Notes: generated by a model not told the origin, from the sequence alone. 64,000 nucleotides of DNA from Nocardioides massiliensis (GCF_030811215.1 NZ_JAUSQM010000001.1:930001-994000); one strand, 5' to 3'; positions 35,411 to 44,629 are shown, counted from the first letter of the stretch. A program made the numbers and translations.

Positions 35411-37249
35411 TTACTGCGCGGCCTCGGCCTCCAGGGCGGCGGCCACGCGGCGGTGGGCCTCCCAGATCTCCTCCGGCAGCCCGTCGAACTGCTGGAGGTG
35501 CTCCTCGCGGAAGCCGATCTCCTGCTGCCAGCGCGGGACGTCGATGCTGAGGACGGTGTCGAGATCGTCGGGACGGATCTCGAGACCCTCGAGCAGCAGC
35601 TCGTCCTTCAGCGGCAGCACGCCGACCGGGGTACGCCGACCCTGGACCTCACCGGCGCGGTACTGCATGAGCCACACCAGCGGGCGGAGGTTCTCGCGGT
35701 AGCCCGGCCACAGGAAGCGGCCGTCGTCGCCCTTCTGGAACCAGTTGACGTGGGCGAAGACCGGCTTGTTCTTCGCGGCACCGATCACCTTGAGCCAGTG
35801 GGCGGCGTACGCACCCTCGGGGTAGGACATGAACGGCCGCATCGACATCGGGTCGTAGCGCAGCTGGCCGTCGAGGCCGTCGGCCGCGAACGTCGCCTCG
35901 GCGCCAAGCGTCAGGCCGTCGTACACACCCTCGGCGATGTCGTCGATCGCGCGGATCAGCGGCTCGCGGTCGCTCGTGCGGCCACCGAAGATCACGCCGT
36001 GGATCTCGACACCGGCCGGGTCCTCGAAGTCCTCGGCGACGTTGGGCACGTTGGCCAGCGTCGTGGTGAAGCGGCTGTTGGGGTGCGCCCAGGGAGCGTC
36101 GGCGTCCTCGGCCGACCGCTCGGCGATGGGCTCGCCCTTCCAGTCCAGCCAGCCGTCGAGGTCGGTCGGCTTCTCGCCGCGACCCTCCCACCACACCTCG
36201 TGCGTCTTCTCGTTGTAGGCCACGTTGGTGAAGATGGCCCCGGTGCCGGGCACGATCGAGTCGAGCGCGGTGGGGTTGGTCTTCTCGTTGGTGTCCTTGG
36301 CGACGCCGAAGACGCCGTTCTCGGGGTTGAAGCCGCGCAGCGTGCCGCTGTCGTCGACCCAGATCCAGGCGATGTCGTCGCCGTAGAACTCCACGTGGTA
36401 GCGGTCGCCGAGCGCGTCGGGCGCGAGCGTCATCGCGAGGTTGGTCTTGCCCGAGGCCGAGGGGAAGCCGCCGCAGATGTTGTACTTCTTGCCGGTCTGC
36501 TTGTCGGTGATCCCGAGCAGCATGAACTGCTCGACCAGGAAGCCGTTCTTCCAGCCGTCGTACGCCCCCTGGCGCAGGCCGTGGGCGATCTTGCCGAGCA
36601 GCGCGTTGCCGCCGTACGACGAGCCGAAGTGCAGGATCGTGCGCTCGTCGGCGACGGTCACGAAGTAGCGCTTGTCGTCAGGGGTGCCCTGACCGAGGTT
36701 CTCCAGGTCGCCGGTGACGTGCACGGCCTTGACGAAGGAGTCACCCAGGTCGTTGATGTATTCGACCCCGACGCGCGACATCCGGATCATCTGGAGCACG
36801 ACGTTGCGGTTGTCGGTGAGCTCGACACCGGCGGCGAACCGCTCGAGCGGCGCACCCTTGGGCGACATGAGGTAGGGGATGACATACATCGTCTTGCCCT
36901 CGGACGCGCCGGTCATCAGCTCGATGAGCTTCGGCTTCATCTCTTCAGCCGGCTTCCAGTTGTTGTAGACGCCCTTGTCCGAGGGGTCGTTGGTCGCCAC
37001 GATCGTGCGCTCCTCGGAGCGCGCGGTGTCCTTGTGGTAGCTGCGGGAGTAGTAGAGCCCCTCCCCCGCCGGGAGCAGCTCGCCAGCCGCCAGGGCCTCC
37101 TCGACCAGCCGCGCGTCGTCGGCCGCGCCGACCACCTCGATGCGGTCCGGGCGGGTGACGCCGGCCCAGTGCACGACGTAGTCCCGCACGTACGAGTTGG
37201 TCAGTCCTGCTTCGTCGAGTGCCTTCTCGACATCCACCATGTCGCTCAT
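35411..37249 (-). CDS. PEP carboxykinase (GTP)-like paralog with altered active site
   Basis: 612 residues from ATG 37249. The GTP-PEPCK fold is clear: [59 protein letters not shown] and VNWFQKGDDGRFLWPGY. Key residues differ from canonical enzymes (rat numbering): Lys244 is Ile (GKIAHGLR), His264 is Gln (LVEQFMLL), and the reactive Cys288 is Ser (SASGKTN). Lys244 and His264 bind the catalytic Mn2+. The normal enzyme is encoded 0.7 kb away at 37995, so this copy is free to have another activity. A divergent ArsR-type regulator lies upstream and may control it. Confidence 0.85.
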   Translation of the reverse strand: MSDMVDVEKALDEAGLTNSYVRDYVVHWAGVTRPDRIEVVGAADDARLVEEALAAGELLPAGEGLYYSRSYHKDTARSEERTIVATNDPSDKGVYNNWKPAEEMKPKLIELMTGASEGKTMYVIPYLMSPKGAPLERFAAGVELTDNRNVVLQMIRMSRVGVEYINDLGDSFVKAVHVTGDLENLGQGTPDDKRYFVTVADERTILHFGSSYGGNALLGKIAHGLRQGAYDGWKNGFLVEQFMLLGITDKQTGKKYNICGGFPSASGKTNLAMTLAPDALGDRYHVEFYGDDIAWIWVDDSGTLRGFNPENGVFGVAKDTNEKTNPTALDSIVPGTGAIFTNVAYNEKTHEVWWEGRGEKPTDLDGWLDWKGEPIAERSAEDADAPWAHPNSRFTTTLANVPNVAEDFEDPAGVEIHGVIFGGRTSDREPLIRAIDDIAEGVYDGLTLGAEATFAADGLDGQLRYDPMSMRPFMSYPEGAYAAHWLKVIGAAKNKPVFAHVNWFQKGDDGRFLWPGYRENLRPLVWLMQYRAGEVQGRRTPVGVLPLKDELLLEGLEIRPDDLDTVLSIDVPRWQQEIGFREEHLQQFDGLPEEIWEAHRRVAAALEAEAAQ

Positions 37250-37445
37250 GCCTTTCGGAGGTCCTGCCTGTGGGGTGCGTGCGGTCGGGTGCAGCTGCGG
37301 GTCATGCCTACCCTGCGGACCCGTGCCGTGCATCGAGCGTGCCCGGAATCCCGCATGATGGGCTACCGTACATGGCTTGAAGGATTGATGAACCTGTGAC
37401 CCCACGAGTGAGACCCCGCCGCGCTCCCCGCCGACAAGGACCCTG

Positions 37446-37781
37446 ATGCCCACCAGCGTGCCGCTCTATGAGGCCAAGGCTGAGCTGTTCCGCACCCTGG
37501 GTCACCCCACGCGGATCCGGGTGCTCGAGATCCTGCAGCGCGGCCCGACCACGGTGCGCGAGATGCTGGAGATCCTCGGCCTGGAGCCGTCCACGCTCTC
37601 GCAGCAGCTGGCGGTGCTCCGCCGCGCAGGCCTGGTCTCCTCGCACCGCGAGGCGTCCACGGTGCGCTATGCCCTCGCCACCCCGGACGTCGCCGACCTG
37701 CTCAGCACCGGCCGACGGATCCTGGGCAGCACGCTGGCCAACTCGCGCGACCTGCTCGACGAGCTCGGCGAGACGTCCTGA
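37446..37781 (+). CDS. ArsR/SmtB-family HTH regulator
   Basis: 111 residues. Winged helix-turn-helix: LFRTLGHPTRIRVLEILQRG, TVREMLEILGLEPSTLSQQLAVLRRAGLV, and a wing REASTVRYALA. There is no Cys/His metal-site motif of the CxC type, so metal sensing is unlikely. It sits between two PEPCK genes, divergent from the altered one (196-bp shared region) and upstream of the canonical one in the same direction. A role in their control is inference. Confidence 0.88.
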   Translation: MPTSVPLYEAKAELFRTLGHPTRIRVLEILQRGPTTVREMLEILGLEPSTLSQQLAVLRRAGLVSSHREASTVRYALATPDVADLLSTGRRILGSTLANSRDLLDELGETS

Positions 37782-37994
37782 GACTGCGCCCTGCTGGGGT
37801 GGCATGAGACGCGGATCACCCCGCACCCGACCCTTGATCGATCCAATGGTCAGCGCCGAATCGGCGCAGTGATACTGGCGGTTCCCCGCACCGACGCCGG
37901 GACGCATCACCCAACGACCATTCCGCCGATACGCTCGGCGGCCGGCCGGCCCCTCTCGAGGGCGGCCGCGAAGCGCGAGAGGGACCTATCAGGC

Positions 37995-39821
37995 ATGACT
38001 GCCGCAGCCGCTCAGCAGGGCACGACCCACCAGGGCATCCTCGACTGGGTCACCGAGGTCGCAGAGCTGACCCAGCCCGACGACATCCACTGGTGCACCG
38101 GAAGCGACGAGGAGTGGGTGCAGCTCACCGACTTCCTCGTCGGCACCGGCACCTTCATCCGGCTCGACGAGTCGAAGAAGCCCAACTCCTTCTACGCCGC
38201 GTCCGACCCGATCGACGTCGCCCGCGTGGAGGACCGCACCTACATCTGCTCGCGCGACGAGCGCGACGCGGGTCCGACCAACAACTGGATGGACCCCGAC
38301 GCGATGAAGGAGCTCATGCGGGGGCTGTACGCCGGCTGCATGAAGGGCCGCACGATGTATGTCGTGCCGTTCGTGATGGGTCACCTCGAGGCCGAGCACC
38401 CGATGTTCGGCGTGGAGATCACCGACTCCGCCTACGTCGTCGCCTCGATGCGCGTCATGGCCCGCATGGGCTCGCACGTGCTGCGCAAGATGGAGGAGCT
38501 CGAGGCCGCCGGCACCGAGTTCTCCTGGGTCCCCGCCCTGCACTCCGTCGGCCACCCGCTCGCCGAGGGTGAGGACGACGTCGCCTGGCCGTGCAACGAG
38601 ACGAAGTACATCGTCCAGTTCCCCGAGGAGCGGATGATCTGGTCCTTCGGTTCCGGCTACGGCGGCAACGCCCTGCTCGGCAAGAAGTGCTACGCGCTGC
38701 GCATCGCCTCGGTGATGGCCCGCGACGAGGGCTGGCTCGCCGAGCACATGCTGATCCTCAAGCTCACCAGCCCCGAGGGCGTCGTGAAGTACGTCGCCGC
38801 GGCGTTCCCCAGCGCGTGTGGCAAGACCAACCTCGCGATGCTCCAGCCCACGATCCCGGGTTGGAAGGTCGAGACCCTCGGCGACGACATCGCCTGGATG
38901 CGGGTCGGCGAGGACGGCCGGCTGTGGGCGGTCAACCCGGAGTACGGGTTCTTCGGCGTCGCCCCCGGCACCAACGAGCACACCAACCCGAACGCGATGC
39001 GCACCATCGCCAAGGGCAACTCGGTCTTCACCAACGTCGCGCTCACCGAGGACGGCGACGTGTGGTGGGAGGGCCTGGAGAACCCGCCGGCCCGGGCCAC
39101 GTCCTGGAAGGGCGAGCCCTGGACGCCCGACTCCACCGAGCTCTCCAGCCACCCGAACTCGCGCTACTGCACCCCCATCAAGCAGTGCGACATCCTCGCT
39201 GCGGAGTACGACGACCCGCGCGGCGTACCCATCGACGCGATCCTCTTCGGCGGCCGGCGCCGCGACACCATCCCCCTGGTCTTCGAGGCGCGCGACTGGA
39301 CCCACGGCACGTTCCTCGGCGCGACGCTGTCGTCGGAGACCACCGCCGCCGCGGTCGGCCAGGTCGGCGTCGTGCGCCGCGACCCGATGGCGATGCTGCC
39401 GTTCATCGGCTACAACGCCGGTGACTACTTCAACCACTGGATCACGGTCGGCAAGGAGAACGACGCGGCCAAGCTGCCGAAGATCTTCTACGTCAACTGG
39501 TTCCGCCGCGACGACGACGGCAACTTCGTCTGGCCCGGCTTCGGTGAGAACAGCCGCGTGCTGAAGTGGGTCGTCGAGCGGATCGACGGCCAGGCGGCCG
39601 CGGTCGAGACCCCGATCGGCCACGTGCCGACGCCGGAGTCGCTCGACACCGACGGGCTCGACATGTCCGCGGCCGACCTGGCGAAGTGCCTCGAGGTCGA
39701 CGCGGAGGAGTGGAAGGCCGAGCTGCCGCAGATCCAGGAGTGGTTCGACAAGTTCGGCGACGACCTGCCCGGCGTGCTCTGGACCGAGCTCGACGGGTTG
39801 CGCGCCCGCCTCGAGGGCTGA
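37995..39821 (+). CDS. pckG: Phosphoenolpyruvate carboxykinase (GTP)
   Basis: 608 residues from ATG 37995. Converts oxaloacetate and GTP to phosphoenolpyruvate, GDP and CO2 in gluconeogenesis. All canonical features: [19 protein letters not shown] (both Lys), LAEHMLIL (Mn-binding His), [14 protein letters not shown] (P-loop and reactive Cys), LGDDIAWM (Asp), [20 protein letters not shown], and [21 protein letters not shown]. The ATG is preferred over an upstream start because homology begins right after it. Confidence 0.95.
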   Translation: MTAAAAQQGTTHQGILDWVTEVAELTQPDDIHWCTGSDEEWVQLTDFLVGTGTFIRLDESKKPNSFYAASDPIDVARVEDRTYICSRDERDAGPTNNWMDPDAMKELMRGLYAGCMKGRTMYVVPFVMGHLEAEHPMFGVEITDSAYVVASMRVMARMGSHVLRKMEELEAAGTEFSWVPALHSVGHPLAEGEDDVAWPCNETKYIVQFPEERMIWSFGSGYGGNALLGKKCYALRIASVMARDEGWLAEHMLILKLTSPEGVVKYVAAAFPSACGKTNLAMLQPTIPGWKVETLGDDIAWMRVGEDGRLWAVNPEYGFFGVAPGTNEHTNPNAMRTIAKGNSVFTNVALTEDGDVWWEGLENPPARATSWKGEPWTPDSTELSSHPNSRYCTPIKQCDILAAEYDDPRGVPIDAILFGGRRRDTIPLVFEARDWTHGTFLGATLSSETTAAAVGQVGVVRRDPMAMLPFIGYNAGDYFNHWITVGKENDAAKLPKIFYVNWFRRDDDGNFVWPGFGENSRVLKWVVERIDGQAAAVETPIGHVPTPESLDTDGLDMSAADLAKCLEVDAEEWKAELPQIQEWFDKFGDDLPGVLWTELDGLRARLEG

Positions 39822-39870
39822 GGCCCGCGTCTCCTCCCGATACGCTGACCGGCGTGCGGGAGGAGGCGCG

Positions 39871-40884
39871 GTGAACCCGAGTCAGGGCAGCTACGGTCCG
39901 GAGCAACGCCAGCTCCTCGAGACGGCTGCGGCCGAGCTCTACACCCGCGCCGTCGAGGTCGGCTCGCTGACCGTCGACTCCTCGACCTTCCCCGCCGACA
40001 CCACCGAGCGGGCTGCGGTCGACCTGCTCATCGACCTGGGTCTGCTGACCCAGCGCGACGACCCCAAGCTGTTCCACCCCGTCGACCCCAGCAGCATCCA
40101 GTCCCGGGTGGTCGTCCCGCTCGGGCAGCAGGGCGCCGAGCTGCTGGCCGAGTCGGCGCGGTGGGCCGAGGTCTTCGGCGAGCTCGGCCAGACCTACCGC
40201 CGAGCGCCGCAGGTCGGCGACCAGGCGGTCACCGAGATCCGCGGCTACGCCAACATCAACCGCTATCTCCAAGCGATCGTGGCCGACGCCCGCAAGGAGC
40301 TGCTCACCGCCCAGCCCTCGGGCGGACGGTCGGCGGCCACCCTGGCCGTCGCCGCGGCGCGGGACATCAAGGCTCTCGAGCGCGGCGTGCAGATGCGCAC
40401 GCTCTACCAGCACTCGGCGCGCCGGAGCACCGCCACCCGCGACTACGTGCAGGCCGTCTCCGCCCACGGGGGTGAGGTGCGCACCCTCGACGAGTTCTTC
40501 AACCGGCTCATCGTCGTCGACCGCGAGCTGGCGATCATCCCGGGCGCGGAGGGCAACCACGTCGCCGTCGCGACGCACCAGCCCGCCCTCGTCGCCTACC
40601 TGACCGACGTCTTCGAGCGGGCCTGGGAGCGGGCGCGGCCCTACACAACCCGCGACGCCGCGATGGCGCGCGACATCGCCGAGGACGTCCGCGCCATCAC
40701 GATCCGGATGCTGGTCGAGGGCCACTCCGACCCGGCCAGCGCCAAGCGCATCGGCGTCAGCACCCGGACCTACGCGGGCTACATCGCCGCGCTCAAGGAG
40801 GAGTACGGCGTGCAGACGCGGTTCCAGCTGGGCTACGCCATGCGGAACGAGGGACGCAACGACGGGCCCGACGAGGTCAGTTGA
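39871..40884 (+). CDS. TrmB-like/LuxR-type transcriptional regulator, probable peptide-linked
   Basis: 337 residues from GTG 39871 with GGGAGGAGG upstream. The N-terminal ~110 residues look like a TrmB-type winged helix plus dimer helix. The middle (RGVQMRTLYQHSARR, LNRLIVVDRELAI-like) resembles the PLD/TrmB sensor domain. The C-terminus is a LuxR-type HTH: MLVEGHSDPASAKRIGVSTR and LKEEYGVQTRFQLGYAM. The gene converges on, and overlaps by 8 bp, a small secreted-peptide gene. I infer the regulator may sense or control that peptide; the ligand is unproven. Confidence 0.8.
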   Translation: MNPSQGSYGPEQRQLLETAAAELYTRAVEVGSLTVDSSTFPADTTERAAVDLLIDLGLLTQRDDPKLFHPVDPSSIQSRVVVPLGQQGAELLAESARWAEVFGELGQTYRRAPQVGDQAVTEIRGYANINRYLQAIVADARKELLTAQPSGGRSAATLAVAAARDIKALERGVQMRTLYQHSARRSTATRDYVQAVSAHGGEVRTLDEFFNRLIVVDRELAIIPGAEGNHVAVATHQPALVAYLTDVFERAWERARPYTTRDAAMARDIAEDVRAITIRMLVEGHSDPASAKRIGVSTRTYAGYIAALKEEYGVQTRFQLGYAMRNEGRNDGPDEVS

Positions 40885-41134
40885 AGTCCCAGCCGGTGTC
40901 GGTCGGGCGGAACCCGGGGGCGGTGAAGTCCCACCCGGTGTCGCGCAACGGCTGCACGGTGCCGGGCTTGGTCGGCTTCGCCGGCTTGGTGACCGGTGCG
41001 GTGGGAGTCGAGGCCTGGACGGCGGCACCCGCTCCGGCACCGAGACCGAGGACCAGGACGGCTGCGGCGGCACCGGCGGCTGCGACGCGGGCGCGGCGGG
41101 CGAGCCGAGCGGTGGTGCTGGTGAAAGTGGACAT
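40877..41134 (-). CDS. Small secreted peptide precursor with two C-terminal DTGWDF repeats
   Basis: 85 residues from ATG 41134, with GAGGGAA just upstream. A basic N-region (LARRARVAAA), a long Ala/Gly/Leu core (residues 18-38) and a likely cleavage after AVQA form a signal peptide. A Thr/Pro/Lys-rich spacer follows (residues 42-64). The protein ends RDTGWDFTAPGFRPTDTGWD-FN, with the hexamer DTGWDF at 65-70 and 79-84. No known enzyme domain. The repeat pattern and the neighbouring LuxR-like regulator suggest a signalling peptide, but I do not know a characterised homolog. Confidence 0.75.
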   Translation of the reverse strand: MSTFTSTTARLARRARVAAAGAAAAVLVLGLGAGAGAAVQASTPTAPVTKPAKPTKPGTVQPLRDTGWDFTAPGFRPTDTGWDFN

Positions 41135-41237
41135 CGTTCCCTCGTCAGGTGGTGTGCGAGCCCCGAGCGTGGGGCAGGTTGGGCGACGACAGGTGGAGCC
41201 CCGGCTCACTTGTAGTGTCGGCGACTCCGGCTCAGAA

Positions 41238-41331
41238 GACCAGCGACGGCGCTGGTCAGGACTGTGCAGTGCAGGTTCGTGCAGGGATGGGGTGGGCTGG
41301 TGCCCGCGCCGACTCCTGCACAAACCTGCAC
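41238..41331. promoter_or_regulatory. Intergenic dyads between peptide and metallophosphoesterase genes
   Basis: Bases 41238-41257 form a perfect hairpin GACCAGCG-ACGG-CGCTGGTC. Next, GTGCAGG-TTC-GTGCAGG (41269-41285) faces CCTGCAC-AAA-CCTGCAC (41315-41331), giving a 16/17-bp inverted repeat made of four copies of one heptamer. They lie in the divergent promoter region and look like a multi-site operator. Confidence 0.55.
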
Positions 41332-41371
41332 CCCGCAGGACCAGGACCGTGCCCCGCGTCGAAGGAGACCA

Positions 41372-42937
41372 GTGACCGCCGAGCCCGTTCGTCTGCTCGC
41401 CCGGACCGCGCGGCGCAGTGTTGTGCACGTGGTCGGGTGGCTGGTCGTCAGCATCGCCGCCGCGCTGCTCGTGTTCCTCAACTCGAGCACGACGACGGTG
41501 TTGTTCGGCCACGAGACGACCGTTCGCCCGACGCTCGACGGGTACGCCTCGATCGAGCTCGGGCCCTACCTGCCCGGGCTGCGCTACCCGCTCGAGGGCA
41601 CGGTGGGTGCCCAGCTCGCACTCGGACGGACGACGGCGGAGAGCTACGACGAACTGATCGAGCGGTACGCCGTGATCGCCAGCCAGCCGGAGGGACAGAT
41701 CGAGCGCGTGCGCACCGCGATCACGGAGCTGGCGGGTGAGGCGGCGCTCAACGGCGCCCTCATCGGCCTGGCGTTCCCCGCGCTGTGGATGCTGGTCGGC
41801 CGCCGGCGCCGTCGCGAGCTGCTGCGCGTCGGCTGGCGGCGTACGGCGCTCGTGGTGGTCCTGGTCGCAGGGCTCGTGGTCGTCGGCCTGCGTCCGTGGC
41901 AGGGCGGACCCCCCGCCGTCGGGGTGTCGCGGTGGGTGCCGGTCGCCGAGGTCGTCCCCGCCGGCGTGCCGGTCCCCGAGGAGGTCGCTCCGTTGCAGCT
42001 CGACGCCGACCTGCTGACCGCGGGGACCCGGTCGTTGATCACCAGCGCGCTGGACACCTACCGCAACAGCCTCGACTTCTACGGGCGCATCGTCGACGCC
42101 GTGCCCGACATCGCCGACCAGCTGCGGGAGCCGGCCGAGGACGAGACCGTCGCGCTCATCGTGAGCGACCGCCACGACAACGTCGGCATGGACCCGGTGG
42201 CCCGGGCGGTGGGCGACGCCGCCGGCGCGACGATCCTCTTCGACCTCGGGGACGACACCTCGGTCGGCGGATCGTGGGAGGCGTTCAGCCTGGAGTCCCT
42301 CGCCACGGCGTTCGACGACTGGGAGCACCGGTACGTGGCGCTCGGCAACCACGACAACGGCGACTTCGTGCCCGAGCACTTCGAGTCCCTCGGCTTCCAC
42401 GTCCTGCGTGGCGACGTCGTGGAGGTCGAGGACGACCTGCGCATCCTCGGAGTGCCCGACCCCCGCAGCAGCGGGCTGGGCAACTGGCGCGCCGAGCCCG
42501 GCATCAGCTTCGACGAACAGCGCGAACAGCTCACCGAGGACGTCTGCGCCGCTGATGAGAGCTCCGACCGCATCAGCACTCTCGTCGTCCACGACGCCAA
42601 CCTCGGCAACGGCGCCCTCGAGGCCGGTTGCGTCGACCTGGTGATCGGCGGGCACGTGCACGTGCAGGAGGGCCCGGACCTGGTCGAGTCCGAGGACGGT
42701 CGCCGCGGCTACTCCTACACCAACGGCACGACCGGCGGGGCGGCGTACGCCCTGGCACTCGGCAGCAAGCTGCGCCGCGAGGCGCAGCTCACCCTGCTCA
42801 CCTACCGCGACGGTCGTCCGGTGGGCCTGCAGCCGGTCAACTTCCGCACCACCGGCCAAATCGTCGTCCAGGACTGGGTGCCGCTCGACCTCCAGGTGCC
42901 CACCGTCGCGCTCGGCTGGTTCCAGGGTGCAGGGTGA
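41372..42937 (+). CDS. Membrane-anchored metallophosphoesterase
   Basis: 521 residues from GTG 41372, with GAAGGAGA upstream. Three N-terminal hydrophobic helices (GWLVVSIAAALLVFL, LNGALIGLAFPALWMLV, TALVVVLVAGLVVVGL) anchor it. The extracytoplasmic C-terminal domain has the calcineurin-type metal motifs in order: SDRHDN, FDLGDDTS, ALGNHDNG, VVHDANLG and GGHVHVQ. Substrate unknown. It is divergent from the small-peptide gene and shares its intergenic dyads. Confidence 0.88.
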   Translation: MTAEPVRLLARTARRSVVHVVGWLVVSIAAALLVFLNSSTTTVLFGHETTVRPTLDGYASIELGPYLPGLRYPLEGTVGAQLALGRTTAESYDELIERYAVIASQPEGQIERVRTAITELAGEAALNGALIGLAFPALWMLVGRRRRRELLRVGWRRTALVVVLVAGLVVVGLRPWQGGPPAVGVSRWVPVAEVVPAGVPVPEEVAPLQLDADLLTAGTRSLITSALDTYRNSLDFYGRIVDAVPDIADQLREPAEDETVALIVSDRHDNVGMDPVARAVGDAAGATILFDLGDDTSVGGSWEAFSLESLATAFDDWEHRYVALGNHDNGDFVPEHFESLGFHVLRGDVVEVEDDLRILGVPDPRSSGLGNWRAEPGISFDEQREQLTEDVCAADESSDRISTLVVHDANLGNGALEAGCVDLVIGGHVHVQEGPDLVESEDGRRGYSYTNGTTGGAAYALALGSKLRREAQLTLLTYRDGRPVGLQPVNFRTTGQIVVQDWVPLDLQVPTVALGWFQGAG

Positions 42938-42979
42938 GGGTAGTGACCCCCCGACCCGTCCCGACCTGAGGAGCCGTCG

Positions 42980-43330
42980 ATGACCACCGCCACCCACCTG
43001 CCCACCCTCGTCTCCGAGCACCTCGAGAAGGCCCGGTCCTCGTCGGCAGGTCGGAGCGCGGTGACGGTGTACGGCGGGCGCGAGCACTCGTTGCGCCAGA
43101 CCCTCATCGCGCTCGCCGCCGGCAAGCGGCTCGGCGAGCACGAGAGCCCGGGTGAGGCGACGCTGCAGGTGCTGCAGGGCACCGTGGTCCTCCACGCCGG
43201 CGACGCCGGCACGTGGACCGGCAGCGCCGGCGACCACGCGATCATCCCGCCGCAGCGCCACGACCTCGAGGCCACCGAGGACGCCGTCGTGCTGCTGACC
43301 GTGGCGCTCGCAGCCGAACACACGGACTGA
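42980..43330 (+). CDS. Cupin-domain protein
   Basis: 116 residues. A single cupin barrel: RQTLIALAAGKRLGEHESPGEATLQVLQG (motif 1 region, with His and Glu) and GDHAIIPPQRHDLEA (motif 2). Substrate is not evident. It follows the metallophosphoesterase by about 40 bp in the same direction and may be co-transcribed; GAGGAGCCG lies before the ATG. Confidence 0.85.
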   Translation: MTTATHLPTLVSEHLEKARSSSAGRSAVTVYGGREHSLRQTLIALAAGKRLGEHESPGEATLQVLQGTVVLHAGDAGTWTGSAGDHAIIPPQRHDLEATEDAVVLLTVALAAEHTD

Positions 43331-43356
43331 GCCGGACCCCGCTCAGCAGAGCTGGT

Positions 43357-44520
43357 TCAGCCGGGCAGCCCGAGCTCGCGCGCGATCAGCATGAGCTGCA
43401 CTTCGGTGGTGCCCTCGCCGATCTCGAGGATCTTCGAGTCGCGGTAGTGGCGGGCGACGGTGAACTCGTTCATGAAGCCGTAGCCACCGAACACCTGCGT
43501 CGCGTCGCGGGCGTTGTCCATCGCGGCCTCGCTCGCGACCATCTTCGCGATGGCGGCCTGCTTCTTGAACGGCTTGCCGGCCAGCAGCAGCCGCGCGGCG
43601 TCGAGGTAGGCGAGCCGCGCGGTGTGCGCGCGTGCCTCCATGCGGGCGATGCGGAACGCGACGGCCTGGTTGGCACCGATCGGCCGCCCGAAGGCCTCGC
43701 GCTCCCCGGCGTACCGGATGCTCTCGTCGACGCATCCCTGCGCAGCACCAACCGCCAACGCGGCGATCGCGATCCGGCCCTCGTCCAGGATGCGCAGGAA
43801 GTTGGCGTAGCCGCGGCCCTCCTCGCCGAGGAGGTTCTCGACCGGCACCCGCACGTCGGTGAACGTCAACGGGTGCGTGTCGGAGGCGTTCCAACCGACC
43901 TTGTCGTACGCCGGCTCGACCAGCACCCCGGGGGTGTCGGCCGGGACGAGGATCGAGGAGATCCGGCGCTTGCCGTCGAGCTCGCTCGTGACCGCGGTGA
44001 CGGTGATGAGGGTGGTGATGTCGGTGCCGGAGTTGGTGATGAACTGCTTGGAGCCGTTGATGACCCACTCGTCGCCGTCGCGGACCGCGGTCGTGCGCGT
44101 GCCGCCGGCGTCGGTGCCGGCGCCGGGCTCGGTGAGCCCGAACGCGCCGAGGGCGCGGCCTGCGGTCAGGTCGGGAAGCCAGCGCTGCTTCTGCTCGTCA
44201 GTGCCGAACCGGAAGACCGGCATCGCGCCCAGCGACACCCCCGCCTCGAGGGTGATCGCGACGCTCTGGTCGACGCGGCCCAGCTCCTCGAGCGCGACGC
44301 ACAACGCGAGGTAGTCGCCGCCCATCCCGCCGTGCTCCTCGGGGAACGGCAGTCCGAACAGCCCCATCTCCCCCATCTGCGCGACCACCTCGTAGGGGAA
44401 CGTGTGGGTCTGGTCGTGGTGGTGGGCCACGGGCGCCACGACCTCGGTGGCGAAGGCGCGCACCGTGCGGGCGAGCTCGAGGTACTCCTCGGGCAGGTCG
44501 GCGCTGAGCAGGCCGGACAT
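43357..44520 (-). CDS. Acyl-CoA dehydrogenase
   Basis: 387 residues, normal for the family. FAD-dependent alpha,beta-oxidation of acyl-CoA. Signatures: GAFGLTEPGAGTDAGGTRT (first PROSITE-type motif), the QAVAFRIARMEARAHTARL helix, and QVFGGYGFMNEFTVARHYRD. The catalytic base is Glu in ILEIGEGTTEVQ. A possible TetR-type operator lies 30 bp upstream. It belongs with lipid or branched-chain acid breakdown, like the enoyl-CoA hydratase at 46175. Confidence 0.93.
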   Translation of the reverse strand: MSGLLSADLPEEYLELARTVRAFATEVVAPVAHHHDQTHTFPYEVVAQMGEMGLFGLPFPEEHGGMGGDYLALCVALEELGRVDQSVAITLEAGVSLGAMPVFRFGTDEQKQRWLPDLTAGRALGAFGLTEPGAGTDAGGTRTTAVRDGDEWVINGSKQFITNSGTDITTLITVTAVTSELDGKRRISSILVPADTPGVLVEPAYDKVGWNASDTHPLTFTDVRVPVENLLGEEGRGYANFLRILDEGRIAIAALAVGAAQGCVDESIRYAGEREAFGRPIGANQAVAFRIARMEARAHTARLAYLDAARLLLAGKPFKKQAAIAKMVASEAAMDNARDATQVFGGYGFMNEFTVARHYRDSKILEIGEGTTEVQLMLIARELGLPG

Positions 44521-44549
44521 GGCGGACCTCCGGGACGCGGCGGGGCGGG

Positions 44550-44563
44550 TTAACGAACGTTAA
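44550..44563 (-). promoter_or_regulatory. Possible TetR-family operator of the acyl-CoA dehydrogenase
   Basis: TTAACG-AA-CGTTAA, an inverted repeat with a 2-bp gap, AT-rich in otherwise GC-rich DNA, 30 bp before the start codon. Such dyads are commonly bound by TetR-type regulators of lipid catabolism. No regulator gene is adjacent. Confidence 0.5.
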
Positions 44564-44590
44564 CATCGCCGCGCGGGCGGGGGAATGCGC

Positions 44591-44620
44591 GAACCCCCGC
44601 CGGCGGACCGGCGGGGGTTC
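44591..44620 (-). terminator. Hairpin downstream of tRNA-Ser(GCT)
   Basis: A perfect 13-bp stem GAACCCCCGCCGG (44591-44603) and its complement (44608-44620), loop CGGA, directly after the leftward tRNA-Ser. Likely its terminator. Confidence 0.6.
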
Positions 44621-44629
44621 GGATGCTGC

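Noticed and set aside
35201-37399. A 732-codon plus-strand frame
   Set aside because: Antisense to the PEPCK-like gene and crossing tRNA-Arg; no recognisable protein features.
41135-43321. Long minus-strand frame leading into the DTGWDF peptide
   Set aside because: It is antisense to the metallophosphoesterase and cupin; the real start is ATG 41134, with a ribosome site and signal peptide.
43213-44553. A 446-codon plus-strand frame
   Set aside because: Antisense shadow of the acyl-CoA dehydrogenase.
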